Shown: piece after piece, positions 33,944 to 43,261 of the stretch
Layout of the letters: each line of letters opens with the position of its first letter
Position numbering within the stretch: position 1 is the stretch's first letter
DNA from: Bombella mellum
GTDB lineage: Bacteria > Pseudomonadota > Alphaproteobacteria > Acetobacterales > Acetobacteraceae
DNA: 64,000 nt
Direction: 5' to 3'
NCBI RefSeq assembly: GCF_014048465.1
Contig: NZ_PDLY01000003.1
Location: 248,001-312,000 of the forward strand
The notes under the pieces: model-generated
The model's input: the letters and a program-made list of their open reading frames with translations, nothing else
Database searches by the model: none
Told to the model about the DNA's origin: nothing
Position numbers and translations under genes: made by a program

Positions 33944-34312
33944 ATGATTCATCCCGAGACCAACCTTGACGTAGCTGACAACTCCGGCGCGCGTCGGGTG
34001 CAGTGCATCAAAGTGCTGGGTGGCTCCAAGAGGAAGACCGCCTCGGTCGGCGACATCATTGTCGTATCCGTCAAGGAAGCGATCCCCCGTGGTAAGGTGA
34101 AGAAGGGCGACGTCCATCAGGCCGTCATCGTCCGCACCTCCTACCCAGTGCGTCGTGCTGATGGCTCCGCCATCCGCTTTGACCGGAACGCTGCTGTCCT
34201 GCTGAACAAGCAGCAGGAGCCGATTGGTACGCGTATCTTTGGCCCGGTTGTTCGTGAGCTGCGTGCCCGCAAGTTCATGAAGATCATCTCCCTGGCTCCG
34301 GAGGTGCTGTAA
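33944..34312 (+). CDS. rplN: 50S ribosomal protein L14
   Basis: This 122-residue protein is L14 at its exact usual length ([40 protein letters not shown]). It forms an intersubunit bridge and the RsfS silencing site. Its stop overlaps the rplX start by one base (TAATG). Confidence 0.98.
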   Translation: MIHPETNLDVADNSGARRVQCIKVLGGSKRKTASVGDIIVVSVKEAIPRGKVKKGDVHQAVIVRTSYPVRRADGSAIRFDRNAAVLLNKQQEPIGTRIFGPVVRELRARKFMKIISLAPEVL

Positions 34313-34632
34313 TGGCTGCACGTATCAAGAAAGGTGATCAGGTTCTGGTCCTGACAGGTCGTTCCCGCGGTGTCCGTGGGGAGGTCCTTTCCGTCCTGCC
34401 GAAGGTGGAGAAGGCTGTCGTGCGTGGCGTGGCTGTTGCCAAGCGTCACACCAAGCCGAACCGCATGGGTGAAGGTGGCGGCATCATCGAGCGTGAGATG
34501 CCGGTTCATCTGTCCAATCTGAAGCTGATCGACCCGAAGAGTGGCAAGCCGACCCGTGTCGGTTTCCGTGTTCTGGAAGATGGTCGCAAGGTCCGTGTCG
34601 CCAAGGTGACCGGCGAAGTGATCGAAGGCTGA
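34312..34632 (+). CDS. rplX: 50S ribosomal protein L24
   Basis: This 106-residue protein is L24 ([40 protein letters not shown]). It is an assembly initiator with a KOW motif near the N-terminus. Its start overlaps rplN. Confidence 0.98.
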   Translation: MAARIKKGDQVLVLTGRSRGVRGEVLSVLPKVEKAVVRGVAVAKRHTKPNRMGEGGGIIEREMPVHLSNLKLIDPKSGKPTRVGFRVLEDGRKVRVAKVTGEVIEG

Positions 34633-34642
34633 GGAGCGAACG

Positions 34643-35209
34643 ATGAGCGATAACAAGAATGCCGTTCTGCCCCGTCTGCAGCAGGAATATCAGGACAAGC
34701 TCCGCGCCAAGCTGCGTGAGCAGTTCGGATACAAGAGCGACATGCAGATTCCCAAGCTCGAGAAGATCGTCTTGAACATGGGTGTCGGTGAAGCCGCTGC
34801 TGACCAGAAAAAGCTGGACGCTGCTGTCGAGGAAATGGCCCTGATCTCCGGTCAGAAGCCTGTCAAGACAGTGGCACGCAAGGCTGTTGCGGGTTTCCGT
34901 ATTCGTGAAGGACTGCCGATCGGTTGTAAGGTGACGCTGCGCAAGGCTCGCATGTACGAGTTCCTTGATCGTCTGGTGACGATTGCCATGCCGCGCATCC
35001 GTGACTTCCGCGGTCTTCCGGCGAACAAGGGCTTTGATGGCCGTGGCAATTTTGCCATGGGCCTGAAAGAGCAGATCGTGTTCCCGGAAATTGATTATGA
35101 CAGGGTTGATGCCATCCGTGGTATGGACATCATCTTTGTTACGACGGCAAAGACCGATGAAGAAGCCAAGGCTCTTCTGAAGGCATTTGATCTGCCGTTC
35201 GTGTCCTGA
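34643..35209 (+). CDS. rplE: 50S ribosomal protein L5
   Basis: This 188-residue protein is L5 ([60 protein letters not shown]). It binds 5S rRNA and contacts P-site tRNA. It starts 10 bp after rplX and is followed by a 131-bp gap with a hairpin. Confidence 0.98.
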   Translation: MSDNKNAVLPRLQQEYQDKLRAKLREQFGYKSDMQIPKLEKIVLNMGVGEAAADQKKLDAAVEEMALISGQKPVKTVARKAVAGFRIREGLPIGCKVTLRKARMYEFLDRLVTIAMPRIRDFRGLPANKGFDGRGNFAMGLKEQIVFPEIDYDRVDAIRGMDIIFVTTAKTDEEAKALLKAFDLPFVS

Positions 35210-35246
35210 GCGACAATTTTTCGTATCAATCACGGAAAAATGGACT

Positions 35247-35270
35247 TTCCCCCTTCACATGAGGGGGGAA
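35247..35270 (+). repeat. Stem-loop between rplE and rpsN
   Basis: TTCCCCC (35247-35253) and GGGGGAA (35264-35270) pair perfectly over 7 bp. Only TCTCCGTT follows, so termination would be weak. The 131-bp spacer is long for this operon. Confidence 0.5.
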
Positions 35271-35340
35271 TCTCCGTTACAAGTTCGGTGATTGGAAAAC
35301 CGTCGGGATAGGCCTGACAGGTTCCGGGAGAAGATTCGAG

Positions 35341-35646
35341 ATGGCGAAAGTCTCTGCGGTGAACCGTAATAATCGTCGTGCTGCCATGGCGCAGCGTGAC
35401 CTTGAAAAGCGGACCGCTCTCAAAAATACTATCAAAAACCGCTCCCTCTCCATGGAGGAGCGTTTTGAAGCGACACTGAAACTGGCCAAGCTGCCACGCA
35501 ATGGGTCCCAGACCCGCGTGCGTCTGCGTTGCAAACTGACCGGTCGTCCCCGTGGGAACTACCGCAAGTTTGAGCTGTGCCGTATTGCTCTGCGTGACCT
35601 TGCTTCCACGGGGCAGATCCCCGGCATGGTCAAGTCCAGCTGGTAA
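35341..35646 (+). CDS. rpsN: 30S ribosomal protein S14 (zinc-independent long form)
   Basis: This 101-residue protein is the long C-minus S14 without the CxxC zinc motifs ([40 protein letters not shown]). It assembles late into the 30S head. It takes its normal place between rplE and rpsH. Confidence 0.98.
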   Translation: MAKVSAVNRNNRRAAMAQRDLEKRTALKNTIKNRSLSMEERFEATLKLAKLPRNGSQTRVRLRCKLTGRPRGNYRKFELCRIALRDLASTGQIPGMVKSSW

Positions 35647-35659
35647 AAGGGTAGTCTGA

Positions 35660-36058
35660 ATGTCTATGTCTGATCCTTTGGGTGATATGCTCACCCGGGT
35701 CCGTAACGCTCAGCGTGCCCGCCATGCTGCCTGCGTTGCTCCGGCGTCCAAGCTGCGTGCCAGTGTTCTCGAGGCACTGAAGCGTGAAGGATATATCCGC
35801 GGTTACACGACCGAGGAAGTCCGCAAGGGCATTTCCCAGTTCCGCATCGAGCTGAAGTACACGGATGGTCAGCCCGTGATCCGCGAGATCCATCGCGTGT
35901 CCCGTCCTGGTCGCCGTGTGTACTCCAAAATCAAAGAGCTGCCCCGCGTCTATGCTGGTCTGGGTGTTTCCATCCTCTCCACGCCGCGTGGCGTTCTTTC
36001 CGACGTCGAGGCTCGGGCTGCCAATGTTGGTGGCGAGATCCTCTGCCGCGTCTTCTAA
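35660..36058 (+). CDS. rpsH: 30S ribosomal protein S8
   Basis: This 132-residue protein is S8 (MSDPLGDMLTRVRNAQRARH; GLGVSILSTPRGVLSDVEAR). In E. coli S8 represses the spc operon by binding near rplE. Its stop is 9 bp before rplF, whose SD AAGGAGGG covers the gap. Confidence 0.98.
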   Translation: MSMSDPLGDMLTRVRNAQRARHAACVAPASKLRASVLEALKREGYIRGYTTEEVRKGISQFRIELKYTDGQPVIREIHRVSRPGRRVYSKIKELPRVYAGLGVSILSTPRGVLSDVEARAANVGGEILCRVF

Positions 36059-36067
36059 GGAGGGAAT

Positions 36068-36604
36068 ATGTCTCGCGTAGGTAAGTATCCTATTGACCTC
36101 CCCGCAGGCGTGGAAGCAGCTGTCAAGGACGGTATGTTCTGCGTCAAGGGCAAGCGTGGTGAGCTGAGCGTCCCCGTGTCCTCACATGTTGATGTGAAGA
36201 TCGAGGATGGCAAGGTCACCGTGTCTCCGCTCGGTGGGCGCACCAACAAGAGCTGGACGATGTGGGGAACATCCCGTGCGGTGTTTGCCAACATGATCAA
36301 GGGTGTTTCCGAGGGCTTCCAGAAGGGGCTTGAAATTCAGGGTACGGGTTTCCGTGCTGCTGTTCAGGGATCCAATCTGGTCATGAACCTTGGTTTTTCT
36401 CACGATGTGGTCTATCCGATCCCGTCCGATGTGAAAATCACGACGCCCCGCCCGACGGCCATTCTGGTTGAAGGTAACGACAAGCAGCGCGTTGGTCAGG
36501 TAGCTCTGGATATCCGCAGCTTCCGCAAGCCCGAGCCTTACAAGGGCAAGGGTGTCCGGTATGAGACCGAAGTTCTGCGTCAGAAAGAAGGTAAGAAGAA
36601 GTAA
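36068..36604 (+). CDS. rplF: 50S ribosomal protein L6
   Basis: This 178-residue protein is L6 with its two homologous domains ([60 protein letters not shown]). It lies by the sarcin-ricin loop. Its stop overlaps the rplR start by one base. Confidence 0.98.
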   Translation: MSRVGKYPIDLPAGVEAAVKDGMFCVKGKRGELSVPVSSHVDVKIEDGKVTVSPLGGRTNKSWTMWGTSRAVFANMIKGVSEGFQKGLEIQGTGFRAAVQGSNLVMNLGFSHDVVYPIPSDVKITTPRPTAILVEGNDKQRVGQVALDIRSFRKPEPYKGKGVRYETEVLRQKEGKKK

Positions 36605-36966
36605 TGGCATCGCTGCAAGGATTGCAGGAACGCCGCCGCAAGCGGCTGCGTTTCCAGCTTCGTCGCAAGAGCGGCGGCCGGCCGCGTTTGTCGGTCTTCC
36701 GTTCCAGCAAGAATATCCACGTCCAGGTCATCGACGATGCCCGTGGGGTTACGCTGGCCAGCGCCTCTACGCTTGAAAAGAGTGTCCGTGAAGCCGGTAA
36801 AACGGGTGCGGACATCGCAGCAGCTACCGTCATCGGTAAGTTGGTTGCCGAGCGCGCTGTCAAGGCTGGGGTCAAGGAAGTCGTGTTCGACCGTGGCTCC
36901 TATCTCTATCATGGCCGGGTGAAAGCCCTGGCAGAGGCTGCCCGTGAGGGCGGGCTGTCTTTCTAA
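36604..36966 (+). CDS. rplR: 50S ribosomal protein L18
   Basis: This 120-residue protein is L18 ([40 protein letters not shown]). It mediates 5S rRNA attachment with L5. Start and stop are tightly packed with its neighbours. Confidence 0.98.
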   Translation: MASLQGLQERRRKRLRFQLRRKSGGRPRLSVFRSSKNIHVQVIDDARGVTLASASTLEKSVREAGKTGADIAAATVIGKLVAERAVKAGVKEVVFDRGSYLYHGRVKALAEAAREGGLSF

Positions 36967-36978
36967 GGAGGATCACAC

Positions 36979-37548
36979 ATGGCACGTGAGCCAAGAGAAG
37001 GCGGCCGTGGTGGTCGTGAGCGCGAGCAGGGTGATGAGCTGGTTGACAAGCTGGTAACCATCAACCGTGTCGCCAAGGTTGTTAAGGGTGGTCGGCGTTT
37101 CGCCTTCGCTGCTCTGGTCGTCGTTGGTGACCAGAAGGGCCGCGTGGGGTACGGTGCCGGCAAGGCCCGTGAGGTGCCGGAAGCCATCCGCAAGGCAACC
37201 GAGCGTGCCCGCCGCAACATGATCCGTGTGCCGATGAAAGAGGGCCGTACCCTGCATCATGATGCAGTGGGCCGCTTCGGTGCCGGTGAGGTTGTCGTGC
37301 GTGCAGCTGAGGCTGGTACGGGGATCATCGCCGGTGGTCCGATCCGTGCCGTCTTCGAGAGCCTGGGCGTGAGCGACGTGGTCGCCAAGAGCCTCGGCAC
37401 CCGGAACCCGCACAACATGATCAAGGCTGCCTTTGATGCTCTCGAGCGTGCAAGCAGCCCGCGTCAGGTTGCGGCACGCCGTGGCAAGAAGACATTCGAG
37501 CTGTTCGGACGTCGTGAGCAGTCAGAAACGGAGGCTGCCAATGTCTGA
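36979..37548 (+). CDS. rpsE: 30S ribosomal protein S5
   Basis: This 189-residue protein is S5 ([40 protein letters not shown]). The spectinomycin-site loop VVKGGRRF is wild type. The N-terminus carries a Gly/Arg-rich extension typical of alphaproteobacteria. It overlaps rpmD by 8 bp. Confidence 0.98.
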   Translation: MAREPREGGRGGREREQGDELVDKLVTINRVAKVVKGGRRFAFAALVVVGDQKGRVGYGAGKAREVPEAIRKATERARRNMIRVPMKEGRTLHHDAVGRFGAGEVVVRAAEAGTGIIAGGPIRAVFESLGVSDVVAKSLGTRNPHNMIKAAFDALERASSPRQVAARRGKKTFELFGRREQSETEAANV

Positions 37549-37732
37549 GACAAAAGGTAAGACAATCCGGGTGACGCAGATCGCTTCTGTGATCGGGTCC
37601 AAACCGGGTCAGGCGGAGACGGTGAAGGGGCTGGGCCTGCGTGGCATCGGTTCCAGCCGTGAGCTGGAGGATACCTCTTCTGTCCGTGGCATGATCCGCA
37701 AGGTGTCCCACCTGGTGAAGGTGGAGGGTTGA
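37541..37732 (+). CDS. rpmD: 50S ribosomal protein L30
   Basis: This 63-residue protein is L30 ([40 protein letters not shown]). The ATG at 37541 lies inside the last codons of rpsE, so the two genes overlap and are coupled; a longer upstream frame is only overlap with rpsE. Confidence 0.97.
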   Translation: MSETKGKTIRVTQIASVIGSKPGQAETVKGLGLRGIGSSRELEDTSSVRGMIRKVSHLVKVEG

Positions 37733-37733
37733 T

Positions 37734-38222
37734 ATGAACCTGAATGAATTGCGTGATAACGCCGGTGCTCGCTATCGCAAGAAGCGTCTCGGGCGTGGTA
37801 TCGGTTCCGGCAAGGGCAAGACCTCCGGGAAGGGCCACAAGGGTCAGAAGGCACGTTCCGGCGTGGCCATCAATGGCTTCGAGGGTGGTCAGCTCCCGAT
37901 CTATCGCCGTATGCCGAAGCGTGGCTTCGTCAACATCTTCCGCAAGGAATATGCGGCGGTGAACATCGGTGCGGTGGGCAAGGCTCTGGAAGCTGGCAAG
38001 CTTTCCGCTTCTGCTCCCGTGACTGAGGAAGTGCTGCGCAATGCTGGCCTGATCGGCAGCCGCAAGGTTGCTGGTGTCCGGCTTCTGGCAAAGGGCGAGC
38101 TGTCTCAGGGCGTGAACTTTGAGGTTGCCGGTGCTTCCGCCGCAGCTGTTGCTGCTGTCGAGAAAGCCGGTGGCTCTGTGAAGGTTCTTGCTGTGAAGAA
38201 GGATGCTCAGGCTGAAGCCTGA
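37734..38222 (+). CDS. rplO: 50S ribosomal protein L15
   Basis: This 162-residue protein is L15, with the Gly-rich N-terminal extension ([20 protein letters not shown]) and a globular C-terminal domain (about 75-155). It starts one base after rpmD ends. A hairpin separates it from secY. Confidence 0.98.
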   Translation: MNLNELRDNAGARYRKKRLGRGIGSGKGKTSGKGHKGQKARSGVAINGFEGGQLPIYRRMPKRGFVNIFRKEYAAVNIGAVGKALEAGKLSASAPVTEEVLRNAGLIGSRKVAGVRLLAKGELSQGVNFEVAGASAAAVAAVEKAGGSVKVLAVKKDAQAEA

Positions 38223-38263
38223 GCCTGTCCTGCCCAGCCTGCTGGGACGACGGTGAACTAGTG

Positions 38264-38299
38264 AACAGCGTCCCGTACGATGTGCGGTGACGCTGTTTT
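38264..38299 (+). terminator. Hairpin with short T-run between rplO and secY
   Basis: AACAGCGTC (38264-38272) and GACGCTGTT (38289-38297) pair perfectly over 9 bp, with CCG/CGG able to extend inside. The T-run is TTTT including the end of the stem. It may reduce secY transcription relative to the ribosomal genes. Confidence 0.6.
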
Positions 38300-38316
38300 C
38301 ATGAAAGGACGGGGAG

Positions 38317-39693
38317 ATGGCTTCTGCCGCAGAACAGCTGGCCGGTAACCTGAATATGGGTGCCTTTGCAAAGGCGACGGAGCTGAAAAAACGGATCTGG
38401 TTCACACTGGGTGCGTTGATTGTTTATCGACTGGGGACGTTCATCCCGGTTCCGGGCATTGATGCTTCCGTGCTGGGGCAGCTTGTTGGGGAGCATCAGG
38501 GCGGCATCCTGGGCATGCTGGACATGTTCACGGGTGGTGCGCTGGCGCGCATGACGATTTTTGCCCTCAACATCATGCCCTACATCAGTGCGTCCATCAT
38601 CATCCAGCTTCTTTCGACGGCCCTGCCTTCAATGGAGGCCCTGAAGAAAGAAGGGGAGAGCGGGCGCAAGAAACTGAACCAGTATACCCGTTATCTGACG
38701 GTTCTGATTGCCATCGTGCAGGCCTATGGCTTTGCCATGGGGTTGAGCAGCCTGCATACGCAGGCCGGGCTGAGTGCGGTCATTTCACCGGGGCCGACAT
38801 TCCTCGTCTCCTATGTCGTCATGCTGGTGACGGGCACGCTGTTCCTGATGTGGCTGGGAGAACAGATCACTTCCCGGGGTATCGGTAACGGTATCTCGCT
38901 GATCATTTTCTCGGGCATCGTCGCCAATCTGCCCCATGCTCTGGGGAGCCTGCTGGAACTGGGACGGACCGGGGCCCTGTCCCCGATCTTCGTCGTGGTC
39001 TTCCTGCTTCTGGCCCTGGCGGTCATCGCTTTCATCGTGTTCATGGAGCAGGCACAGCGGCGTGTCGTCATCCAGTACCCCAAGCGTCAGGTGGGCAACC
39101 GCATCTATGGCGGTGACTCCACACACATGCCGCTGAAGGTCAACACGGCCGGGGTCATCCCGCCGATCTTTGCGTCATCCGTGCTGCTGGTGCCGGCGAC
39201 CCTTTCCGGTTTCATGCACAATAATGGTGGTGTGCTGGGGCGTGTCGGGCAGTGGCTCTCACAGGGGCAGCCGCTCTACATGGCGTTCTATGCCTTCATG
39301 ATCATCTTCTTCTCCTATTTTTATGCGGCGGTGACCTTCAACCCGGAGGAAACGGCAGAAAATCTGAGGAAGCAGGGAGGCTTCGTGCCGGGCATTCGTC
39401 CGGGTGCCAATACGGCCCGTTATTTTGATCAGATTCTTTCACGGCTGACGGCCATCGGTGCCGCCTACATGGTACTGGTCTGTCTGCTGCCCCAGTTCCT
39501 GATCAACAAATATAACGTGCCGTTCTATTTCGGCGGGACCAGCCTGATCATCATTGTCTCCGTGACGATTGATACCGTGACGCAGGTACAGTCCCATCTG
39601 GTGGCCCATCAGTATCAGGGGCTTATCCGCAAGCAGCGGGGCCGCAAGGGAACACGCAGCCGGACCGGCAGGGAAAGAAGGAACTTACGGTGA
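38317..39693 (+). CDS. secY: Preprotein translocase subunit SecY
   Basis: This 458-residue inner-membrane protein has about 10 transmembrane helices. SecY landmarks are KKRIWFTLGALIVYRLGTFI (TM1), PYISASIIIQLLSTALPSME (TM2), GNGISLIIFSGIVANLP (TM5) and the cytoplasmic loop VVIQYPKRQVGNRIYGGDST. It is the channel for secreted and membrane proteins. GGGGAG lies directly before the ATG. It sits at its conserved place after rplO and overlaps adk. Confidence 0.98.
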   Translation: MASAAEQLAGNLNMGAFAKATELKKRIWFTLGALIVYRLGTFIPVPGIDASVLGQLVGEHQGGILGMLDMFTGGALARMTIFALNIMPYISASIIIQLLSTALPSMEALKKEGESGRKKLNQYTRYLTVLIAIVQAYGFAMGLSSLHTQAGLSAVISPGPTFLVSYVVMLVTGTLFLMWLGEQITSRGIGNGISLIIFSGIVANLPHALGSLLELGRTGALSPIFVVVFLLLALAVIAFIVFMEQAQRRVVIQYPKRQVGNRIYGGDSTHMPLKVNTAGVIPPIFASSVLLVPATLSGFMHNNGGVLGRVGQWLSQGQPLYMAFYAFMIIFFSYFYAAVTFNPEETAENLRKQGGFVPGIRPGANTARYFDQILSRLTAIGAAYMVLVCLLPQFLINKYNVPFYFGGTSLIIIVSVTIDTVTQVQSHLVAHQYQGLIRKQRGRKGTRSRTGRERRNLR

Positions 39694-40268
39694 ATATCAT
39701 TCTTCTTGGCCCGCCTGGTGCGGGCAAAGGAACCCAGGCCAAGAGGTTGGAGGCCAGCCGGGGCATGAAGCAGATCTCCACGGGGGACATGCTGCGTGCC
39801 GAGGTGAAGGCGCAGTCGCCGATCGGTCTCCAGGTCAAGGAACTGATGGAGAAGGGACATTTCGTTCCTGATCCGATCATCGTCCAGATGATCGAGAACC
39901 GGATCGTCCAGCCTGACTGCAAGGGTGGGGTCATTCTTGATGGCTTCCCCCGTACGGAAAGCCAGGCCGAGATTCTGGATTCCATGCTGAAGGAACAGAA
40001 CCTGAAGATTGACGCCGTCATTCTTCTGGACGTGGAGGAAGAGGCTCTGGTGCAGCGTCTTTCTGAACGTCAGCATGAGGACGGCTCCCGGCGGGCGGAT
40101 GACCAGCCGGAGGTGGTCCGGTCACGTCTGGATGTGTATCGTAGGCAGACGGCTCCCATTCTTCCCTATTACGAGCAGAATGGTCGTCTGAAGCGTGTTG
40201 ATGGCATGCAGGATGTCGAGACGGTCGGAAAGGCGATTGATGCCATTCTCGATCAGGCGGCATCCTGA
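39690..40268 (+). CDS. adk: Adenylate kinase (short-LID form)
   Basis: This 192-residue kinase interconverts ATP, ADP and AMP. The P-loop GPPGAGKGTQAK begins at residue 7. The AMP-site motifs STGDMLRAEV and DGFPRTESQAE follow. At 192 residues it lacks the long zinc-binding LID insert of 210-220-residue forms. The GTG start at 39690 overlaps the secY stop (GTGA), so it is coupled to secY. Confidence 0.97.
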   Translation: MNIILLGPPGAGKGTQAKRLEASRGMKQISTGDMLRAEVKAQSPIGLQVKELMEKGHFVPDPIIVQMIENRIVQPDCKGGVILDGFPRTESQAEILDSMLKEQNLKIDAVILLDVEEEALVQRLSERQHEDGSRRADDQPEVVRSRLDVYRRQTAPILPYYEQNGRLKRVDGMQDVETVGKAIDAILDQAAS

Positions 40269-40305
40269 GGGAATGAGCTGATCACGAAAAAGTGATCGTT
40301 AATGT

Positions 40306-40332
40306 TTGACTTGTCTGGCAGGGCAGTATATT
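40306..40332 (+). promoter_or_regulatory. Putative promoter of the alpha operon (rpsM)
   Basis: TTGACT (40306-40311) and TATATT (40327-40332) are separated by 15 bases, or 16 if the -35 is read one base earlier. A small hairpin GATCAC-N6-GTGATC (40280-40297) lies just upstream after adk. The 204-bp gap after adk supports a separate promoter for rpsM-rpsK-rpoA-rplQ. Confidence 0.5.
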
Positions 40333-40472
40333 CGCCCACCATGAGATGAACGTATGGTCTTGGTCACAGGGCTGGAATCGTTCTGGGGACCGACGCCGGT
40401 GAGCGGCCATGGTCCGGTCAGACAAAGATTTTTGTAAACACGGACGTGAGCCGTGTGGATGGGAGAATTGGC

Positions 40473-40850
40473 GTGGCACGTATTGCCGGCGTAAACATTC
40501 CGACCAACAAACGGGTGGTCATCGGTCTGCGCTATGTTTATGGCATTGGTCCGTCGAGCGCACAGGCTATCTGTGAGAAGCTCGGCATCGACAATGCCAA
40601 GCGCGTGAATGAACTGTCTGATGATGAGGTGACGAAGATCCGTGACCTGATCGACAGCGATTATCGTGTGGAGGGTGATCTCCGTCGTGAGACGGCGATG
40701 AACATCAAGCGTCTGATGGACCTTGGCTGCTATCGTGGCCTGCGTCATCGTCGTGGTCTGCCGGTTCGTGGTCAGCGTACGCATACCAATGCCCGTACCC
40801 GCAAGGGTAAGGCTGTTGCCATTGCAGGTAAGAAGAAAGCGACGCGCTGA
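40473..40850 (+). CDS. rpsM: 30S ribosomal protein S13 (GTG start)
   Basis: This 125-residue protein is S13 ((M)[40 protein letters not shown]). The GTG at 40473 is chosen because it gives the conserved N-terminus and has GGGAGA 6 bases upstream; a GTG at 40446 is not family-like. S13 contacts P-site tRNA and L5. No rpmJ gene is found between secY and rpsM. Confidence 0.96.
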   Translation: MARIAGVNIPTNKRVVIGLRYVYGIGPSSAQAICEKLGIDNAKRVNELSDDEVTKIRDLIDSDYRVEGDLRRETAMNIKRLMDLGCYRGLRHRRGLPVRGQRTHTNARTRKGKAVAIAGKKKATR

Positions 40851-40900
40851 TAGCCGTCGCTTCTTTCACGCTATCGCAGATTTAGTAGGACAAGCATATT

Positions 40901-41293
40901 ATGGCCAAGGCTGCCGCACCGCGTATCCGTAAGAAGGAGCGTAAGAACATCATCTCCGGTGTTGCTCACGTTCTTTCCACCTTCAACAACACGATGATCA
41001 CGATTGCTGATGCCCAGGGCAATGCCATCGCCTGGTCTTCCTCTGGCGCACAGGGTTTCAAGGGCTCCCGCAAGTCCACACCTTACGCTGCCCAGGTAGC
41101 TGCCGAGGATGCAGGCCGCAAGGCCCGTGAGCACGGCATGGAGACTCTGGAGATCGAGGTTTCCGGTCCCGGTTCAGGGCGTGAGAGCGCACTGCGTGCC
41201 CTCCAGGCTGTCGGTTTCACGATCACATCCATCCGCGACATGACGCCGGTGCCGCACAATGGCTGCCGTCCGCGCAAGCGTCGCCGCGTCTGA
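40901..41293 (+). CDS. rpsK: 30S ribosomal protein S11
   Basis: This 130-residue protein is S11 ([40 protein letters not shown]). It forms part of the platform next to the Shine-Dalgarno helix. It is followed by rpoA after 137 bp. Confidence 0.98.
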   Translation: MAKAAAPRIRKKERKNIISGVAHVLSTFNNTMITIADAQGNAIAWSSSGAQGFKGSRKSTPYAAQVAAEDAGRKAREHGMETLEIEVSGPGSGRESALRALQAVGFTITSIRDMTPVPHNGCRPRKRRRV

Positions 41294-41430
41294 TCTGGAC
41301 GCATGAATCTGGTAGGTCTGGCTGTCACGAATGGATGGTGCAGCCAGATTGACCTTGGTGAGTTCGTACCGCACGACATGTGCGGGCCTGGCACCGCCAT
41401 CCTCTGGCGGGCTTCGTTGTTTGAAAGGCC

Positions 41431-42456
41431 ATGATCTTGGTTCTCCAGAAAAATTGGCAGTCTCTCATCAAACCGGAGAAGCTTGAAGTCGAGCCTGGCC
41501 CGGTTCCTTCCCGCATGGCAACCATCGTTGCAGAACCGCTCGAGCGTGGTTTTGGCCTGACGATGGGCAATGCCCTGCGCCGTATCCTTCTTTCCTCTCT
41601 TCAGGGTGCTGCCGTCACGGCCATCCAGATTGATGGGGTTCTTCACGAGTTCTCTTCCGTTGCGGGAGTGCGTGAGGATGTGACTGACATCGTGCTGAAC
41701 GTGAAGCAGCTTGCTCTGCGCATGCACGGTGAAGGGCCGAAGCGTATGGTTCTTACGGCCACAGGGCCGGGAGAGGTGACGGCCGGGCAGATCCAGACGG
41801 GCCATGACATCGAGATCATGAATCCGGACCTGGTGATCTGCACGCTTGATGATGATGTCAAGCTTGGCATGGAATTCACGGTGAACATGGGCAAGGGCTA
41901 TGTTCCTGCCTCTGCCAACCGTCCGGATGATGCCCCGATCGGCCTGATCCCCATTGATGCGATCTATTCGCCGGTGCAGCGTGTTTCCTACAAGGTGGAG
42001 CCGACCCGTGTCGGGCAGGTCACCGACTATGACAAGCTGCTCCTGAGTGTCGAGACGAACGGGGTCGTGACCCCGGAAGATGCTCTGGCTCTCGCCGCCC
42101 GCATCATGCAGGATCAGCTCCAGCTCTTCATCAACTTTGATGAGCCTCGCCCTGTCCAGAACGAAGAGCCGCAGGATGATCTGCCGTTCAGCCGTCATCT
42201 GCTGCGCAAGGTGGATGAGCTTGAGCTGTCCGTCCGTAGCGCAAACTGCCTGAAGAACGACAATATCGTGTATATTGGCGATCTCGTGCAGAAGAGCGAG
42301 CAGGAAATGTTGCGGACTCCGAATTTTGGTCGTAAGTCGCTGAATGAGATCAAGGAAGTGCTCACGGGCATGGGGCTGTCGCTGGGGATGAACGTCCCGG
42401 CCTGGCCGCCGGAGAGCATCGAGGATCTGGCCCGGCGTCTTGACGAGACATTCTAA
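41431..42456 (+). CDS. rpoA: DNA-directed RNA polymerase subunit alpha
   Basis: This 341-residue protein has the N-terminal dimerisation domain ([40 protein letters not shown]) and the C-terminal domain for UP-element and activator contacts ([40 protein letters not shown]). It seeds RNA polymerase assembly. The ATG at 41431 has GAAAGG upstream; relatives often begin two codons later at VLQKNW, so a TTG at 41437 is an alternative. The gap between rpsK and rpoA shows no obvious terminator. Confidence 0.98.
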   Translation: MILVLQKNWQSLIKPEKLEVEPGPVPSRMATIVAEPLERGFGLTMGNALRRILLSSLQGAAVTAIQIDGVLHEFSSVAGVREDVTDIVLNVKQLALRMHGEGPKRMVLTATGPGEVTAGQIQTGHDIEIMNPDLVICTLDDDVKLGMEFTVNMGKGYVPASANRPDDAPIGLIPIDAIYSPVQRVSYKVEPTRVGQVTDYDKLLLSVETNGVVTPEDALALAARIMQDQLQLFINFDEPRPVQNEEPQDDLPFSRHLLRKVDELELSVRSANCLKNDNIVYIGDLVQKSEQEMLRTPNFGRKSLNEIKEVLTGMGLSLGMNVPAWPPESIEDLARRLDETF

Positions 42457-42499
42457 GAACCCCGGCTGGGAAGTTCGGGTAAAGGATTAGGGAAACAAA

Positions 42500-42916
42500 A
42501 TGCGTCATAATCTGAGCGGACGTAAACTTGGCGTCACCTCCACCCATCGCGCTGCGATGTTCCGCAACATGGCTGTTGCTCTCATCAAGCATGAGCAGAT
42601 CTCCACGACTCTGCCGAAGGCCAAGGAACTGCGCCCGGTCGTCGAGAAGCTGATCACGCTGGCAAAGCGTGGCACGCTTCATGCACGCCGTCAGGCTTTC
42701 GCACAGCTGCGTGATGATGCCATCGTTGCCAAGCTGTTCTCCGAGCTGGGCCAGCGTTACGCCAGTCGCTCCGGTGGTTACAGCCGTGTGCTGAAGGCCG
42801 GTGTGCGCTACGGTGACAATGCCGACATGGCCGTGATCGAGCTGGTGGACCGCAATGTCGAAGCCAAGGGCAAGGACAGCGGTGCCGTGAAGGCAGAAGA
42901 ACAGGAAGCTGCTTGA
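42500..42916 (+). CDS. rplQ: 50S ribosomal protein L17
   Basis: This 138-residue protein is L17 ([40 protein letters not shown]) with a Lys/Glu/Ala-rich tail. It closes the alpha operon and the whole 28-kb core block. A strong intrinsic terminator follows 29 bp later. Confidence 0.98.
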   Translation: MRHNLSGRKLGVTSTHRAAMFRNMAVALIKHEQISTTLPKAKELRPVVEKLITLAKRGTLHARRQAFAQLRDDAIVAKLFSELGQRYASRSGGYSRVLKAGVRYGDNADMAVIELVDRNVEAKGKDSGAVKAEEQEAA

Positions 42917-42945
42917 GCTTTTTCTCCAATAGGAGAATAAAGGAA

Positions 42946-42976
42946 AGGTCGGTGCCATCAGGCATCGGCCTTTTTT
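42946..42976 (+). terminator. Intrinsic terminator of the alpha operon
   Basis: AGGTCGGTGCC (42946-42956) and GGCATCGGCCT (42961-42971) pair over 11 bp (with G-U pairs) around a 4-base loop, followed by TTTTTT. This is the strongest canonical terminator in the window and fits the end of rplQ. Confidence 0.9.
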
Positions 42977-43015
42977 CACGGGGTGAGAGTACCCGACAGA
43001 AAAGCAGGTAACGCC

Positions 43016-43183
43016 ATGAGTTCTAATCTGAAAAACGCATGCCGTCCCTTCTGTGGATTGGTGACAGATGCAATCGAAGATCTGGTGATGGATCATCCCT
43101 GGGGATGGACCGGATTTGCTTTTTTTGTAGGGCTGCTTCTGGGACGAAAGAAATCCCCGTGTCAGGAGAAGCGTTCCTCCTGA
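43016..43183 (+). CDS. Small DUF883/ElaB-like membrane protein
   Basis: This is a 55-residue protein with a polar N-terminal half (LKNACRPFCGLVTDAIEDLV) and one C-terminal hydrophobic segment, WTGFAFFVGLLLGRKK. The pattern of helix, then PWGWTGFAFFVGLLLGRKK, resembles the C-terminal anchor of ElaB/YqjD/DUF883 proteins, which tether to the inner membrane and, for YqjD, bind ribosomes. The ATG at 43016 has AGG 7 bases upstream. It lies alone between two terminators and just after rplQ. A similar anchor is present in the protein at 52992. Assignment is tentative. Confidence 0.6.
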   Translation: MSSNLKNACRPFCGLVTDAIEDLVMDHPWGWTGFAFFVGLLLGRKKSPCQEKRSS

Positions 43184-43212
43184 GGGAAGGAAACATTCTC
43201 CTTTTCATTCTG

Positions 43213-43247
43213 AAAGCACTTTCCTCCGTAATGGAGAAAAGTGCTTT
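43213..43247. terminator. Bidirectional terminator between the small membrane protein and the efflux outer-membrane gene
   Basis: AAAGCACTTTCCTCC (43213-43227) and GGAGAAAAGTGCTTT (43233-43247) pair over 15 positions with one mismatch, giving T-rich ends on both strands. It lies between convergent genes and can serve both. Confidence 0.85.
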
Positions 43248-43261
43248 TCTGTTTTCAGGCC

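Noticed and set aside
42362-43096. A 244-codon minus-strand frame over the rplQ region
   Set aside because: Antisense to rplQ and its terminator; no family features.
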